From positions 1 through 64,000 of the forward strand of contig CAIJNR010000125.1 of the NCBI GenBank assembly GCA_903822055.1: DNA of 64,000 nucleotides, in the 5' to 3' direction. Position 1 is the stretch's first letter. Each line of letters begins with the position of its first letter. The stretch is from an uncultured Francisellaceae bacterium. GTDB taxonomy: Bacteria; Pseudomonadota; Gammaproteobacteria; UBA6186; Azoamicaceae. Of the stretch, positions 7,851 to 16,589 are shown piece after piece. Under the pieces are notes generated by a model. That model was not told where the DNA came from, made no database searches, and was given only the letters and a program-made list of their open reading frames with translations. The position numbers and the translations under genes were made by a program.

Positions 7851-8718
7851 ATTCATCACCCCACTCCAACTTTTTTGCTTTAATATAACGGATCTTATCT
7901 TTACGTGAGACAATTTCATTTTTCAATCCATCGCGGGTACACAAATCAAACAATATATGCCCAGACTTTTTAATTGGTTTTTTGATAATTCGGTTAATTG
8001 TTTTTTGTTCCTGTTGTTTAGAAAAAATTCCAAAAATATAACTTTCATCTTCAAATGACTTGGTACCTTGTTTAATCTGTTGATGAATTTTGGAGCGATG
8101 CAATCTGATTTTAAAATGGCACCAATCTGGATTAACTAGAGGGCAAGAACATTCATGTGGACATGGAGCCATAAGAAAAGCTCCTTGATCAATTAAATGT
8201 TGACGTGCTTTTAAAAAAGATGAGTATCCGTACGGTGTGCCTGGCTCGATAATAACCAAATAATTGTTGGTGTATTTCCAAGCGTAATGTAATAAATTTT
8301 CTACTAATTTATCATCACATTCGTTAATGGCGTAACTTGCCACGATTAGATCATAGGATTGGCTAAAATTAAGATCTTTAAAATTTTGTTTAAAAAACTG
8401 ATATGGCTGACTAAGGTCATATTCATAGTAATTATGTTGATCTATAAGATGGATAGTTGATAGGCTTGGGAATATTTTCAACGCAGTGTAAGTGGCACTA
8501 CCAGAACCACACCCCAAATCAAGAATGCTAGTTATATTGCCATTTTTCTTAATCTGACTAAACACTTTTTCACATACGGCTTGTGTAGCTGGCATCCGAG
8601 ATTGTACATAAACATTGCGTTCGGTAGGATTTAGTAAGTCTGTTTTATGTTTATTTTTATATCTATCTGTTAGGTTTTTTCTAGATAATTGCAGTTCTTT
8701 GATATTAATTTTACTCAT
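7846..8718 (-). CDS. Rsm22-family methyltransferase-like protein
   Basis: This protein of about 290 residues belongs with the Rsm22 family, SAM-binding proteins linked to small ribosomal subunit assembly. The SAM motif ILDLGCGSGSATYTA is clear. Downstream, CPHECSCPLVNPDWCHF is the cysteine-rich signature proposed in this family to hold an iron-sulfur cluster or zinc. The start is set at 8718 (MSKINIKEL) because AAGGAA lies 5 bases upstream; an in-frame ATG eight codons earlier has no such site. The gene is divergent from glmM, and its last bases carry the right 21-bp direct repeat. Family membership is fairly sure; the exact substrate is not. Confidence 0.78.
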   Translation of the reverse strand: MSKINIKELQLSRKNLTDRYKNKHKTDLLNPTERNVYVQSRMPATQAVCEKVFSQIKKNGNITSILDLGCGSGSATYTALKIFPSLSTIHLIDQHNYYEYDLSQPYQFFKQNFKDLNFSQSYDLIVASYAINECDDKLVENLLHYAWKYTNNYLVIIEPGTPYGYSSFLKARQHLIDQGAFLMAPCPHECSCPLVNPDWCHFKIRLHRSKIHQQIKQGTKSFEDESYIFGIFSKQQEQKTINRIIKKPIKKSGHILFDLCTRDGLKNEIVSRKDKIRYIKAKKLEWGDEF

Positions 8719-8823
8719 TGATTCCTTTTGATTTCTTGGCAATTGGACGTTAATGGGGTATTTTAGATGGCTATTATGGCATATTTGGGGCTATAGTATG
8801 CATAGATCTGTAATTATTCAGAG

Positions 8824-8862
8824 TAAGTACTTAAATAAGTTATAATCATACATAAGTACTTA
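8824..8862. promoter_or_regulatory. Twin TAAGTACTTA palindromes around a -10 box, upstream of glmM
   Basis: The self-complementary 10-mer TAAGTACTTA occurs at 8824-8833 and 8853-8862, 29 bases apart start to start. A TATAAT box lies between them at 8841-8846. The spacing is near three helical turns, so a dimeric regulator could bind both sites. The glmM ATG is 35 bases downstream. The -35 region is not convincing, which would suit an activated or repressed promoter. The role is inferred. Confidence 0.45.
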
Positions 8863-8896
8863 TACTATTATTGGTATAAATAGAGGATTTTATTAA

Positions 8897-10240
8897 ATGA
8901 ATGTTAAAAAGTATTTTGGCACGGATGGGATCCGTGGTTTAGTAGGTGAAACACCTATTTCTCCAGATATAGTATTAAAATTAGGTTGGGCAGTTGGTAA
9001 GGTATTAAAAGTTAAACGTGGCATGGTACTAATTGGTAAGGATACGAGAATTTCTGGTTATATGCTTGAATCGGCATTAGAAGCAGGACTTGCAGCTGCT
9101 GGTATGGACATTGGACTGCTAGGCCCTATGCCTACGCCTGCTGTATCTTTTTTAGCTAATCAATTGGGAGCGGACGCAGGTATTGTAATTAGTGCTTCAC
9201 ACAATCCATACCATGATAATGGTATAAAATTTTTTGATAAAAATGGGATCAAATTGTCAGATGAATTGGAATTTGCAATAGAAGAACAAATGCAAAAACC
9301 ATTCTCTACAGTAAGTGCTAAAAATTTAGGTAAAGCTAAACGTATTGTTGATGCAGAAGAAAAATATGTTAATTTTTGCAAGCAAAGTTTCCCTGCTGGT
9401 TTAAATTTAGGTGGTTTAAAAATTGTAGTAGATTGTGCTAATGGAGCAAATTATAAGATAGCTCCTAATGTGTTTGCAGCTCTTGGTGCTAAACAACAGG
9501 TAGTGGCGGCTACACCAGACGGGTTAAATATTAATGTAAATTGTGGTTCAACTAATCCAAAATTATTAATTAAAAAAGTTAAAGAATTTAAGGCAGATGT
9601 TGGAATTGCGTTTGATGGGGACGGAGATAGAGTTATTTTGGTAGATGGTTCTGGCCAAGTAGTTGATGGAGATGATTTATTATTTATTATTGCTAATTTA
9701 TATGTATCTTCTGGTAAAAAATTACAAGGAGTGATTGGCACTATTATGAGCAACTTTGGGCTAGAAAAAGCTCTTGGTGTTATGGGTTTGCCATTTGTAC
9801 GTACTAATGTTGGGGATCGTTATATATTTGAAGAATTAATTAAAAGACGTTGGCAATTAGGTGGTGAGGCGTCTGGGCATATTATTTGTCGAAATGTACA
9901 TACAACTGGAGATGGTATTATTGCAGCATTAAAAGTATTGGAAGCAATGGTTATAACTGGTAAAAATTTAAATGAATTATTGCGCCCTATGGAAAAATAC
10001 CCGCAAGTTTTAATTAATGTACCGGTTAAGAAATCTAGCAATAGTAAACAAATTTTAAATAATATTACTTTCAAAAAAGCTTATAAATTTTTAGAAAAGA
10101 AATTACAAGGTGATGGTAGAGTTGTTATTCGTCCATCTGGTACTGAACCTGTAATGAGGGTAATGGTTGAAGGTAGTGATAAAAAATTAATCAATATAGT
10201 AGCTAGAGAGTTAGAACAGGTTATTTTGGGCGTTGTCTAG
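8897..10240 (+). CDS. glmM: Phosphoglucosamine mutase
   Basis: GlmM converts glucosamine-6-phosphate to glucosamine-1-phosphate in the cytosol, feeding UDP-GlcNAc for peptidoglycan and lipopolysaccharide. The 447-residue length is normal. The phosphoserine loop GIVISASHNPYHDNG carries the catalytic serine at 101, the metal loop is FDGDGDR, the sugar loop GGEASGH, and the phosphate site RPSGTEPVMRVM is near the C-terminus. The usual upstream partners ftsH and folP are absent; instead the gene is divergent from an Rsm22-type gene. It is coupled to tpiA, whose GTG start follows one base after the stop. Confidence 0.96.
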   Translation: MNVKKYFGTDGIRGLVGETPISPDIVLKLGWAVGKVLKVKRGMVLIGKDTRISGYMLESALEAGLAAAGMDIGLLGPMPTPAVSFLANQLGADAGIVISASHNPYHDNGIKFFDKNGIKLSDELEFAIEEQMQKPFSTVSAKNLGKAKRIVDAEEKYVNFCKQSFPAGLNLGGLKIVVDCANGANYKIAPNVFAALGAKQQVVAATPDGLNINVNCGSTNPKLLIKKVKEFKADVGIAFDGDGDRVILVDGSGQVVDGDDLLFIIANLYVSSGKKLQGVIGTIMSNFGLEKALGVMGLPFVRTNVGDRYIFEELIKRRWQLGGEASGHIICRNVHTTGDGIIAALKVLEAMVITGKNLNELLRPMEKYPQVLINVPVKKSSNSKQILNNITFKKAYKFLEKKLQGDGRVVIRPSGTEPVMRVMVEGSDKKLINIVARELEQVILGVV

Positions 10241-10241
10241 T

Positions 10242-11006
10242 GTGGATAGCAAAAAATTAATTATTATAGCTAATTGGAAAATGAATCCAATTCATTATAA
10301 TCAAGCAACAGAATTGTTTGATTTATATATTAAAAAAATAAACATTAATAAAATTAATTTAATTATTTCTCCGCCTGTTATTTATTTAAAATTATTAAAC
10401 AAATTAATTATTAAAAATAACATTAATATTTCTTTAAGTGCTCAAAATATTTGTTGGGAAGAAGACGGTGCTTTTACTGGTGAAGTATCAGCTAATATGG
10501 TTAAAACCCTTGGTTGTAGGTATACAATTATTGGTCATTCAGAACGTAGAAAATATAATAAAGAAACAGATTTATTAATATCAAAAAAATTTTTATTGGC
10601 ATTAAAAACCAAATTAATTCCAATTGTTTGTATAGGTGAGACTAAAACTCAATTTGACAAAGGTGAATTTGAGATAAAGCGAACTTTAGATAAACAATTA
10701 AATTTAATTTTAAAACATGCAATTAAAGAAAGTACTAATTTAGGGTTTTTGATAGCATATGAACCAGTATGGGCAATTGGTACTGGAATTAGTGCCGATT
10801 TACAATATATCAATAAAATATGCGGGTATATTCGCAAAAAAATCAATCATTTAATAGCGGTTAAACAAAATGTTAAAATTTTATATGGTGGCAGCGTAAA
10901 TCCAAATAATGCTAAAAGTATTTTTGAATTACCAAATGTTGATGGTGCTTTAGTTGGCGGGGCTTCGTTAGATGTTGCTAAGTTTTCTGAAATCTTAGAT
11001 TTATAG
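10242..11006 (+). CDS. tpiA: Triosephosphate isomerase
   Basis: TpiA interconverts dihydroxyacetone phosphate and glyceraldehyde-3-phosphate in glycolysis. Substrate lysine (ANWKMN), catalytic histidine (IIGHSERRKYN), catalytic glutamate (AYEPVWAIGTG) and the phosphate-binding YGGSVNPNNA motif are all present. I place the start at GTG 10242, one base after the glmM stop, which suits translational coupling; a TTG three codons earlier is also in frame. This reading gives 254 residues, the usual size. The gene is very AT-rich (many Lys, Asn, Ile), as expected for this genome. Confidence 0.95.
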   Translation: MDSKKLIIIANWKMNPIHYNQATELFDLYIKKININKINLIISPPVIYLKLLNKLIIKNNINISLSAQNICWEEDGAFTGEVSANMVKTLGCRYTIIGHSERRKYNKETDLLISKKFLLALKTKLIPIVCIGETKTQFDKGEFEIKRTLDKQLNLILKHAIKESTNLGFLIAYEPVWAIGTGISADLQYINKICGYIRKKINHLIAVKQNVKILYGGSVNPNNAKSIFELPNVDGALVGGASLDVAKFSEILDL

Positions 11007-11058
11007 CTTATAAAATTTCTTGACTAGCTTCAAATTTGTTGTAATATCCTAATCCATA

Positions 11059-12342
11059 ATGAATGAATACGAGATTGCGAGTGATTTGGGCTTTAATATA
11101 TCAGAGTTTGAATTGCTCTCACAGTTCATGTTATCTAAAAAACCACATATTGATTGGAAAGTTTGCGATTTTGATAATTATATAAATTATGTTATTGAGA
11201 TTAGAAATCAAATTAAAGTTAATGCAATAAGTTCTAATATAGGATTTTTGGAAAGTTCCCACCTTGGTTTGATGCGCCATAAATATCAACAAAATTACTT
11301 CCAGTATTCTTATCAAAGATACGATTTAAAATTAATTGATGAGGATTGGCTTGATAAAATCTACAATATTTCTATGCCATTATTTCGAAGTAATGGATTT
11401 TTTGTTAAATCAGGGATGTCGGCTATTTTAGCAAGTGTTTTAACCATAAAAAGATTATATCCATTCTTTAATTCTCTTCGTTATGCTAAAGAAGGTTATT
11501 TTGAAATAAACGATATGTTTACGCATCATCTTAATATATATCAAATTACTTATTTTAATGAAGAGCATCCTCATCAACCAGATATTGTAATATTAGATAG
11601 TACAACTCATATTGTCGATAAAATTCAATGGGTAAATGCTAAAGTTATTATTATTGATACCACATGTTGGGCACCAAGTGATCCTATTCTTTACGAGTTA
11701 CTTGAAAATTTAAAAGACTATCCTGGACTTGTAATTTTGGTTAGAAGCCATATTAAATTGGATTGTTTTGGATTGGAAATTAATCGATTAGGATCCATTG
11801 TTACTTTAGTTAATAATGAGTTAGATGCTGATAATAAATTTAAAGAAGCATGTCACGAAACAATCTGCAATATAGGCTGTAATTTTAATATAGAAGATTG
11901 CTACCCTTGGTTATTTGATAAAAGATTTCATGAATTATGTTTGATGCGCACCAATAGAATAAAATATTATACTAATAAAATTTATAAAAAATTAACAAAT
12001 GAAAAAAACCTAGATTTTCCTATTTCTAAAGGACCACATGATTTATTTATTATGGCAAAATTTACTAGAACCCCTAAAAGTTTTTTAAAAAAATTTAAAT
12101 TTGGAAATCCAATAGTACGTTATGCGCGTCAAGTCTGTACTGCAGCCAAAAAAATAGGATTACCTCTGGTGCCTTGTACGAGTTTTGGTTTGTGCTACAG
12201 CTCATTTGACGGTTATCGTAATCCTACCGGAACCGAGGCTCATCTGCGTTTGGCCTTAAGTCCTAATATGAGTGAGGTACAGGCTGATCAAATTGCTGAT
12301 TTTTTTATTGAATGGTTTTCTAAAGGAAATAAATTTCTATGA
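11059..12342 (+). CDS. PLP-dependent aminotransferase-like enzyme (fold type I)
   Basis: This 427-residue protein looks like a fold-type I PLP enzyme. The segment KVIIIDTTCWAPSDPI resembles the 'D-x-T' cofactor strand, and VRSHIKLDCFG gives a likely Schiff-base lysine, K233. The C-terminal FDGYRNPTGTEAHLRLALS resembles the substrate-carboxylate region of aminotransferases. The substrate is unknown. The stop overlaps the ATG of the next PLP enzyme in an ATGA arrangement, so the two are co-translated. I see no Shine-Dalgarno of note before the ATG. The pair has the look of a small biosynthetic operon rather than central metabolism. Confidence 0.6.
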   Translation: MNEYEIASDLGFNISEFELLSQFMLSKKPHIDWKVCDFDNYINYVIEIRNQIKVNAISSNIGFLESSHLGLMRHKYQQNYFQYSYQRYDLKLIDEDWLDKIYNISMPLFRSNGFFVKSGMSAILASVLTIKRLYPFFNSLRYAKEGYFEINDMFTHHLNIYQITYFNEEHPHQPDIVILDSTTHIVDKIQWVNAKVIIIDTTCWAPSDPILYELLENLKDYPGLVILVRSHIKLDCFGLEINRLGSIVTLVNNELDADNKFKEACHETICNIGCNFNIEDCYPWLFDKRFHELCLMRTNRIKYYTNKIYKKLTNEKNLDFPISKGPHDLFIMAKFTRTPKSFLKKFKFGNPIVRYARQVCTAAKKIGLPLVPCTSFGLCYSSFDGYRNPTGTEAHLRLALSPNMSEVQADQIADFFIEWFSKGNKFL

Positions 12343-13484
12343 GCCACACCAACATTACTTCTTATATCAATAATTATCAAAAACCAACCCTTATTTATGA
12401 TTTGAATAAAATTAGTAAAAAAATGCAATTCTTGGCTAATATTTGTCAAAATTCTCCTGTTAAAATGCTCTTTACTGTCAAATCTTTCCCTTATCGAGAA
12501 GTGATTGATTTAGCTTATGAGATAATGCCTGGTTTTGAAATTTCCAACTTAAATGAATATCAATTACTACCAAACAATATAAAAAATGTTATTGTGAGTA
12601 TCAATGATCCGACAGGTAAAATAAATTCTAGCATTCCATCAGCGCTTTCGGAAAAAAATACTTGTTATGTAAATATGGATGTTATTGATGATGATAAATT
12701 AGCTGGGTTTAATTTTCAGCCAAATATATACTATGGCGCCAGGGTTTCACATACATCATTATTTGATAACAATAAAAGTTATGTCACAGAAAGTCGGTTT
12801 GGTAGTTCAATTGTTAAGTTGGAACATAAAAATATTTTTTTTGCTGGTAAAATTAATGGCTTACATTTACATAATGGTTCTGAGGAAAACACACTAGATG
12901 ATTATTTAATGATGGCAGATAAGATCCTTTATACTGTAAAAAAAGAAAATATAAAGATTTCATTCGTGAATTTAGGTGGTGGGTTACATAGATTAACAGA
13001 CAGAGAAATTGAGGAATTAATACAGAGGTTAACTCCATCTTTTATGGATAATAATATAAATGGTTTTTTTGAACCGGGACAATGTATAGCAAAACATGCA
13101 GGTTATGCCTTAGGTAAAATTCTTTCAATTAAACAATTTAGCCTAAATAAATATCATTTAATATCAGATTTATCTAGTGAGTGTCATCTTAAATGGACAG
13201 ATCCAATCCTTCTAAATAAAGGTAAGCTTTATCCAATGGATTCAGAGGATCTGAGTGATTCGCCAAAAAAGCTAACAGTATTTATTGGTGGTCCAACTTG
13301 TTTTGAACATGATTGTCTGGGAATGTTTAAGATAGATCCAGTAGATGGCAAACTGCCATTTAAATTAAATGAGACTATAGTGTTTGGTAATATTAATGGT
13401 TATGCAGCAGCATGGAATATGACATTTAATGGTATCAATAAAGCGAGTGTGGTATTTCCATTTTTGTTGAGCGAAGAAAGCTGA
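12339..13484 (+). CDS. PLP-dependent decarboxylase-like enzyme (fold type III, Orn/DAP decarboxylase group)
   Basis: This 381-residue protein belongs to the alanine-racemase-fold decarboxylases (ornithine, diaminopimelate, carboxynorspermidine group). The cofactor lysine is K48 in FTVKSFPYREV, a glycine-rich phosphate loop is NLGGGLHR, and GPTCFEHDCLG supplies the active-site cysteine, C321. A likely phosphate-contact glutamate is in FFEPGQCIAKHAG. Which amino acid it uses cannot be read from sequence; no lysine-pathway or polyamine genes are adjacent. It overlaps the aminotransferase-like gene by 4 bases. A short hairpin with T-run follows immediately. Confidence 0.75.
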   Translation: MSHTNITSYINNYQKPTLIYDLNKISKKMQFLANICQNSPVKMLFTVKSFPYREVIDLAYEIMPGFEISNLNEYQLLPNNIKNVIVSINDPTGKINSSIPSALSEKNTCYVNMDVIDDDKLAGFNFQPNIYYGARVSHTSLFDNNKSYVTESRFGSSIVKLEHKNIFFAGKINGLHLHNGSEENTLDDYLMMADKILYTVKKENIKISFVNLGGGLHRLTDREIEELIQRLTPSFMDNNINGFFEPGQCIAKHAGYALGKILSIKQFSLNKYHLISDLSSECHLKWTDPILLNKGKLYPMDSEDLSDSPKKLTVFIGGPTCFEHDCLGMFKIDPVDGKLPFKLNETIVFGNINGYAAAWNMTFNGINKASVVFPFLLSEES

Positions 13485-13504
13485 TCTATGATTAGATCAT
13501 TTTA
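13482..13504 (+). terminator. Probable rho-independent terminator after the PLP enzyme pair
   Basis: A perfect 7-bp stem (TGATCTA / TAGATCA) with a TGAT loop is followed by TTTT. It begins in the stop codon of the decarboxylase-like gene. The stem is AT-rich, so it is moderate in strength. Confidence 0.55.
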
Positions 13505-13512
13505 AAGATTTC

Positions 13513-13905
13513 TTATATTTTCGCTAGGTTTCTGTGTGGTCCAGGAAGAACAGTTAGGCCTTGAGCATCTTGCGCTTCGCTAAGCGATAAAGCTTCGAAT
13601 TCAATGTTAAGGTTCTCAAGAGTCGTTATTGTTTCGTTATATTCATTTATTTTATCGTTATAATACGTCATTTCATCATGATCTAAAAAATTGGTTCCTC
13701 GTGGAGTTAATCGTGATTCATACTCTTCTTCATCTATAGCTTGGCTGGCTCCGCTTAAGAAGTGAGCTAAATTTGGGTGTTCTTGTTTAACAGCATCAAC
13801 ATTAATACCTAGAGAGCTAGCTTGTAGATCTCCGCGAGTCACTTTAATTTTGTATTGAAATAAAATTTTTCCTTCAGGAACATCATCTTCGTAAAAAAAC
13901 ATCAT
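13513..13905 (-). CDS. Unknown small acidic protein
   Basis: No family recognised. The start is set at the second ATG of a run of three (13908, 13905, 13902) because AAGGAG lies 5 bases upstream; a longer frame to 13935 has no such site. The protein of about 130 residues is acidic and mostly polar, with a predicted helix in the middle (YNDKINEYNETITTLENLN). It has no signal peptide or membrane segment. It converges on the PLP enzyme pair and diverges from secG. Confidence 0.5.
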   Translation of the reverse strand: MMFFYEDDVPEGKILFQYKIKVTRGDLQASSLGINVDAVKQEHPNLAHFLSGASQAIDEEEYESRLTPRGTNFLDHDEMTYYNDKINEYNETITTLENLNIEFEALSLSEAQDAQGLTVLPGPHRNLAKI

Positions 13906-14104
13906 CATGTCTCCTTGCTTAATTTTTTGCATCAATCCTATTCGTAAGACTACTTACTGTCAATATTAATTATTTTAATTTCACCCCTAAGTTAATTGGT
14001 AATATTGAGTTAAAAAGTAAATAGCATATAATAGGCTCTGTTAGGGTGATAGTGCTCATCTTAAAATGTTAAATTTAAGAATATTTCAGTTGAAGGATAA
14101 TATT

Positions 14105-14485
14105 ATGCTACAGCAATTAGTATGGTTTTTACATATGGCTTGTGCCCTATGCATAATAGTTTTGATATTATTACAGCATGGTAAAGGTGCAGAAATGGGG
14201 GCATCATTTGGTAGTGGAGCATCTCAAACAATTTTTGGGAGTCAAGGTACTGGTTCATTTTTAACTAGATTGACCACAGTGTTTGCATTATTATTTGCAA
14301 TTACTAGCATTTCGCTGAGTTTTTTTGTAAATAAAAAAACTGGAGCCAAAACAATTTCAGAAATTATTTTACAAGAAGAAAAACAAAATAATCAGCAATT
14401 TTATAATGACATTCCGATGAGCAATCCTAGTAATGATAACGATTCGGCTAATAATTCGGTTAATAATAAAGATATTCCAGAGTAA
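14105..14485 (+). CDS. secG: Preprotein translocase subunit SecG
   Basis: SecG is the small membrane partner of SecYE. The protein of 126 residues has two membrane helices (about 3-22 and 55-75) around the conserved loop GKGAEMGASFGSGASQTIFG. The start is taken at 14105 (MLQQLVW), which AAGGA precedes; a frame beginning 13 codons earlier adds a non-conserved leader. The C-terminal 40 residues are polar and asparagine-rich, as in many SecG proteins. The order tpiA...secG-tRNA-Leu is conserved in gammaproteobacteria, here with three extra genes between tpiA and secG. Confidence 0.93.
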   Translation: MLQQLVWFLHMACALCIIVLILLQHGKGAEMGASFGSGASQTIFGSQGTGSFLTRLTTVFALLFAITSISLSFFVNKKTGAKTISEIILQEEKQNNQQFYNDIPMSNPSNDNDSANNSVNNKDIPE

Positions 14486-14506
14486 AACTTTTAATATTCA
14501 TATCAC

Positions 14507-14588
14507 GCCGATGTGGTGAAATTGGTATACACGCCACCTTGAGGTGGTGGTGGAGAAATCTGTGCCGGTTCGAGTCCGGCCATCGGCA
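14507..14588 (+). tRNA. tRNA-Leu (anticodon GAG)
   Basis: The acceptor stem GCCGATG/CATCGGC closes perfectly. The anticodon stem GCCACC/GGTGG encloses the loop TTGAGGT, giving anticodon GAG. A long variable arm and a GGTTCGAGTCC T-loop follow, as in class II tRNAs. No CCA is encoded. It lies 21 bases after secG, its usual neighbour. Confidence 0.95.
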
Positions 14589-14615
14589 ATCAAATCTTCT
14601 TATTTTACCTTTAGT

Positions 14616-14704
14616 CCTGTCAAAAGAACTTGTATTTTTAAACGAGCGTCTGTTTGAGCGTAGCGAGTTTAGCGAGTGAAAAAAGCACAAGTTCTTTTGA
14701 CAGG
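14616..14704. repeat. 89-bp element with 18-bp perfect inverted ends
   Basis: CCTGTCAAAAGAACTTGT (14616-14633) is repeated in perfect inverted form at 14687-14704. The interior contains GAGCGTAGCGAGTTTAGCGAGTG, itself built of GCG-AG repeats and less AT-rich than its surroundings. It sits between tRNA-Leu and nrdD. It could be a small palindromic mobile repeat or a large hairpin in the RNA. No second copy is in this window. Confidence 0.7.
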
Positions 14705-14793
14705 GCCTTACTACGATATACAGTAGTTGAGTAGCATAGGGAATACAGTATAATGTATGTATAACTGTAAAAAATGAGAGGCGAAATTTCATC

Positions 14794-16560
14794 ATGTCAA
14801 ATCTATCCAAGTTAGAAATAACAGTAACTATGGTTAATCCAGTTGATACTGTTAATGAATATTTATCTAAAGAAGACTGGCGAGTTAAAGCTAATGCTAA
14901 TCAAGGCTATTCTTTAGGTGGATTAATTTTAAACACCTCTGGCAAAATTATTGCTAATTATTGGCTTTGTAAGATTTATCCTCAAGCTATTGCTGAGGCA
15001 CATAGGAACGCCGATTTTCATATTCACGATCTAGATATGTTATGTGGTTATTGTGCAGGTTGGTCATTGCGTGCTTTATTAACAGAAGGATTTAATGGTG
15101 TACCAGGAAAGGTTGCAGCAGGCCCAGCTAAGCATCTTTCTAGCGCGATAGGTCAGATTGTTAATTTTTTAGGTACTTTACAAAATGAATGGGCTGGAGC
15201 ACAAGCATTTAGTTCTTTTGATACCTATCTCGCTCCATTTATTCGTATCGATAATTTAAATTACGCAACAGTTAAACAAAATATGCAGGAATTAATTTTT
15301 AATTTAAATGTACCATCTCGTTGGGGAACTCAAACTCCATTTACTAATTTAACTTTTGATTGGGTTTGTCCAGACGATTTGAAAAATCAAAATCCGATTA
15401 TTGCTGGTAAAGAAATGTCATTTACCTACGGCGATTTACAAACAGAAATGGATATGATTAATAAAGCTTATATAGAAGTAATGACGACTGGTGATACTCG
15501 TGGTCGGATATTTACATTTCCTATCCCTACCTACAATATTACTGAAAATTTTCCTTGGGATAGCGAGAATGCTAGTCAACTATTTTCTATGACAGCAAAA
15601 TATGGATTGCCTTACTTCCAAAATTTTGTGAATTCTAATTTAAAGCCGAATATGATCCGTTCTATGTGCTGTAGATTACAGCTTAACTTGACCGAATTAT
15701 TAAAACGTGGGAATGGTTTGTTTGGTTCCGCAGAGCAGACTGGTTCATTAGGGGTTGTAACGATTAATTGTGCGCGGCTCGGACATTTATATAAAGATGT
15801 AAAAGTTTTGTATAAAGAGCTTGATAAATTATTAGAACTATCCAAAGAAAGTTTAGAAATTAAAAGAAAAGTAGTGCAAGAGTTTATGGATCAAGGTTTG
15901 TTTCCATATTCAAAGCGTTATTTAGGGACTTTCCGCAATCATTTTTCAACCATAGGAATTAATGGTGTTAATGAGATGATTAGAAATTTCACGAATAATA
16001 AGCATACTATTGCGGATGAATATGGCGAGAAATTTGCATGTGAGCTGCTAGATCATATTAGAAGTAAGATGATTATTTTTCAAGAAGAAACTGGTAACAT
16101 GTATAATTTAGAAGCAACCCCAGCCGAGGGTACTACTTATAGATTTGCTAAAGAAGATCAAAAAAGATTTCCTAATATTTTACAAGCAGGTACCAAAGAT
16201 AATCCTTATTATACTAATTCGTCTCAATTGCCAGTAAATTTTACAACAGATCCATTTGAAGCATTAGAAAAACAAGATGCATTACAAACTAAATATACAG
16301 GTGGTACAGTATTACATCTTTATATGAATGAAAAAATATCTAGTGGTGAAGCATGTAAAAAATTTATTAAGAAAGTTTTGGAAAATTTCAAACTTCCTTA
16401 TATTACTATAACACCTACATTTTCTGTTTGCCCTACGCATGGTTATCTTGATGGTGAGCATCAATATTGTCCACATTGTGACGAAGAGTTGTTAATCAAA
16501 AAAATGAAAAAATTAACAACGGAAGTAACAGAAAAAGAAAATTGTAATAGTTGTGTTTAA
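14794..16560 (+). CDS. nrdD: Anaerobic ribonucleoside-triphosphate reductase, catalytic part (class III)
   Basis: NrdD reduces ribonucleotides to deoxyribonucleotides without oxygen. This 588-residue protein has the ten-stranded barrel with cysteines C84/C87 (LCGYCAGW), the thiyl-radical region SMCCRLQLNL (C292/C293), and a C-terminal zinc site CPTHGYLDG...YCPHCDEEL. It has no ATP-cone at the N-terminus. It also stops right after the zinc site, so the essential glycyl-radical loop is missing; that loop is encoded by the next gene, 29 bases downstream in another frame. The rest is well conserved with no internal breaks, so I read it as a functional split enzyme. Confidence 0.88.
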   Translation: MSNLSKLEITVTMVNPVDTVNEYLSKEDWRVKANANQGYSLGGLILNTSGKIIANYWLCKIYPQAIAEAHRNADFHIHDLDMLCGYCAGWSLRALLTEGFNGVPGKVAAGPAKHLSSAIGQIVNFLGTLQNEWAGAQAFSSFDTYLAPFIRIDNLNYATVKQNMQELIFNLNVPSRWGTQTPFTNLTFDWVCPDDLKNQNPIIAGKEMSFTYGDLQTEMDMINKAYIEVMTTGDTRGRIFTFPIPTYNITENFPWDSENASQLFSMTAKYGLPYFQNFVNSNLKPNMIRSMCCRLQLNLTELLKRGNGLFGSAEQTGSLGVVTINCARLGHLYKDVKVLYKELDKLLELSKESLEIKRKVVQEFMDQGLFPYSKRYLGTFRNHFSTIGINGVNEMIRNFTNNKHTIADEYGEKFACELLDHIRSKMIIFQEETGNMYNLEATPAEGTTYRFAKEDQKRFPNILQAGTKDNPYYTNSSQLPVNFTTDPFEALEKQDALQTKYTGGTVLHLYMNEKISSGEACKKFIKKVLENFKLPYITITPTFSVCPTHGYLDGEHQYCPHCDEELLIKKMKKLTTEVTEKENCNSCV

Positions 16561-16589
16561 TTAAAAATTTATTAATCAAGGAGAAATTT

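Noticed and set aside
14460-14810. A 116-codon minus-strand frame across tRNA-Leu and the following repeat
   Set aside because: It lies over a clear tRNA gene and an inverted repeat, has no recognisable protein features, and extends into secG and nrdD.
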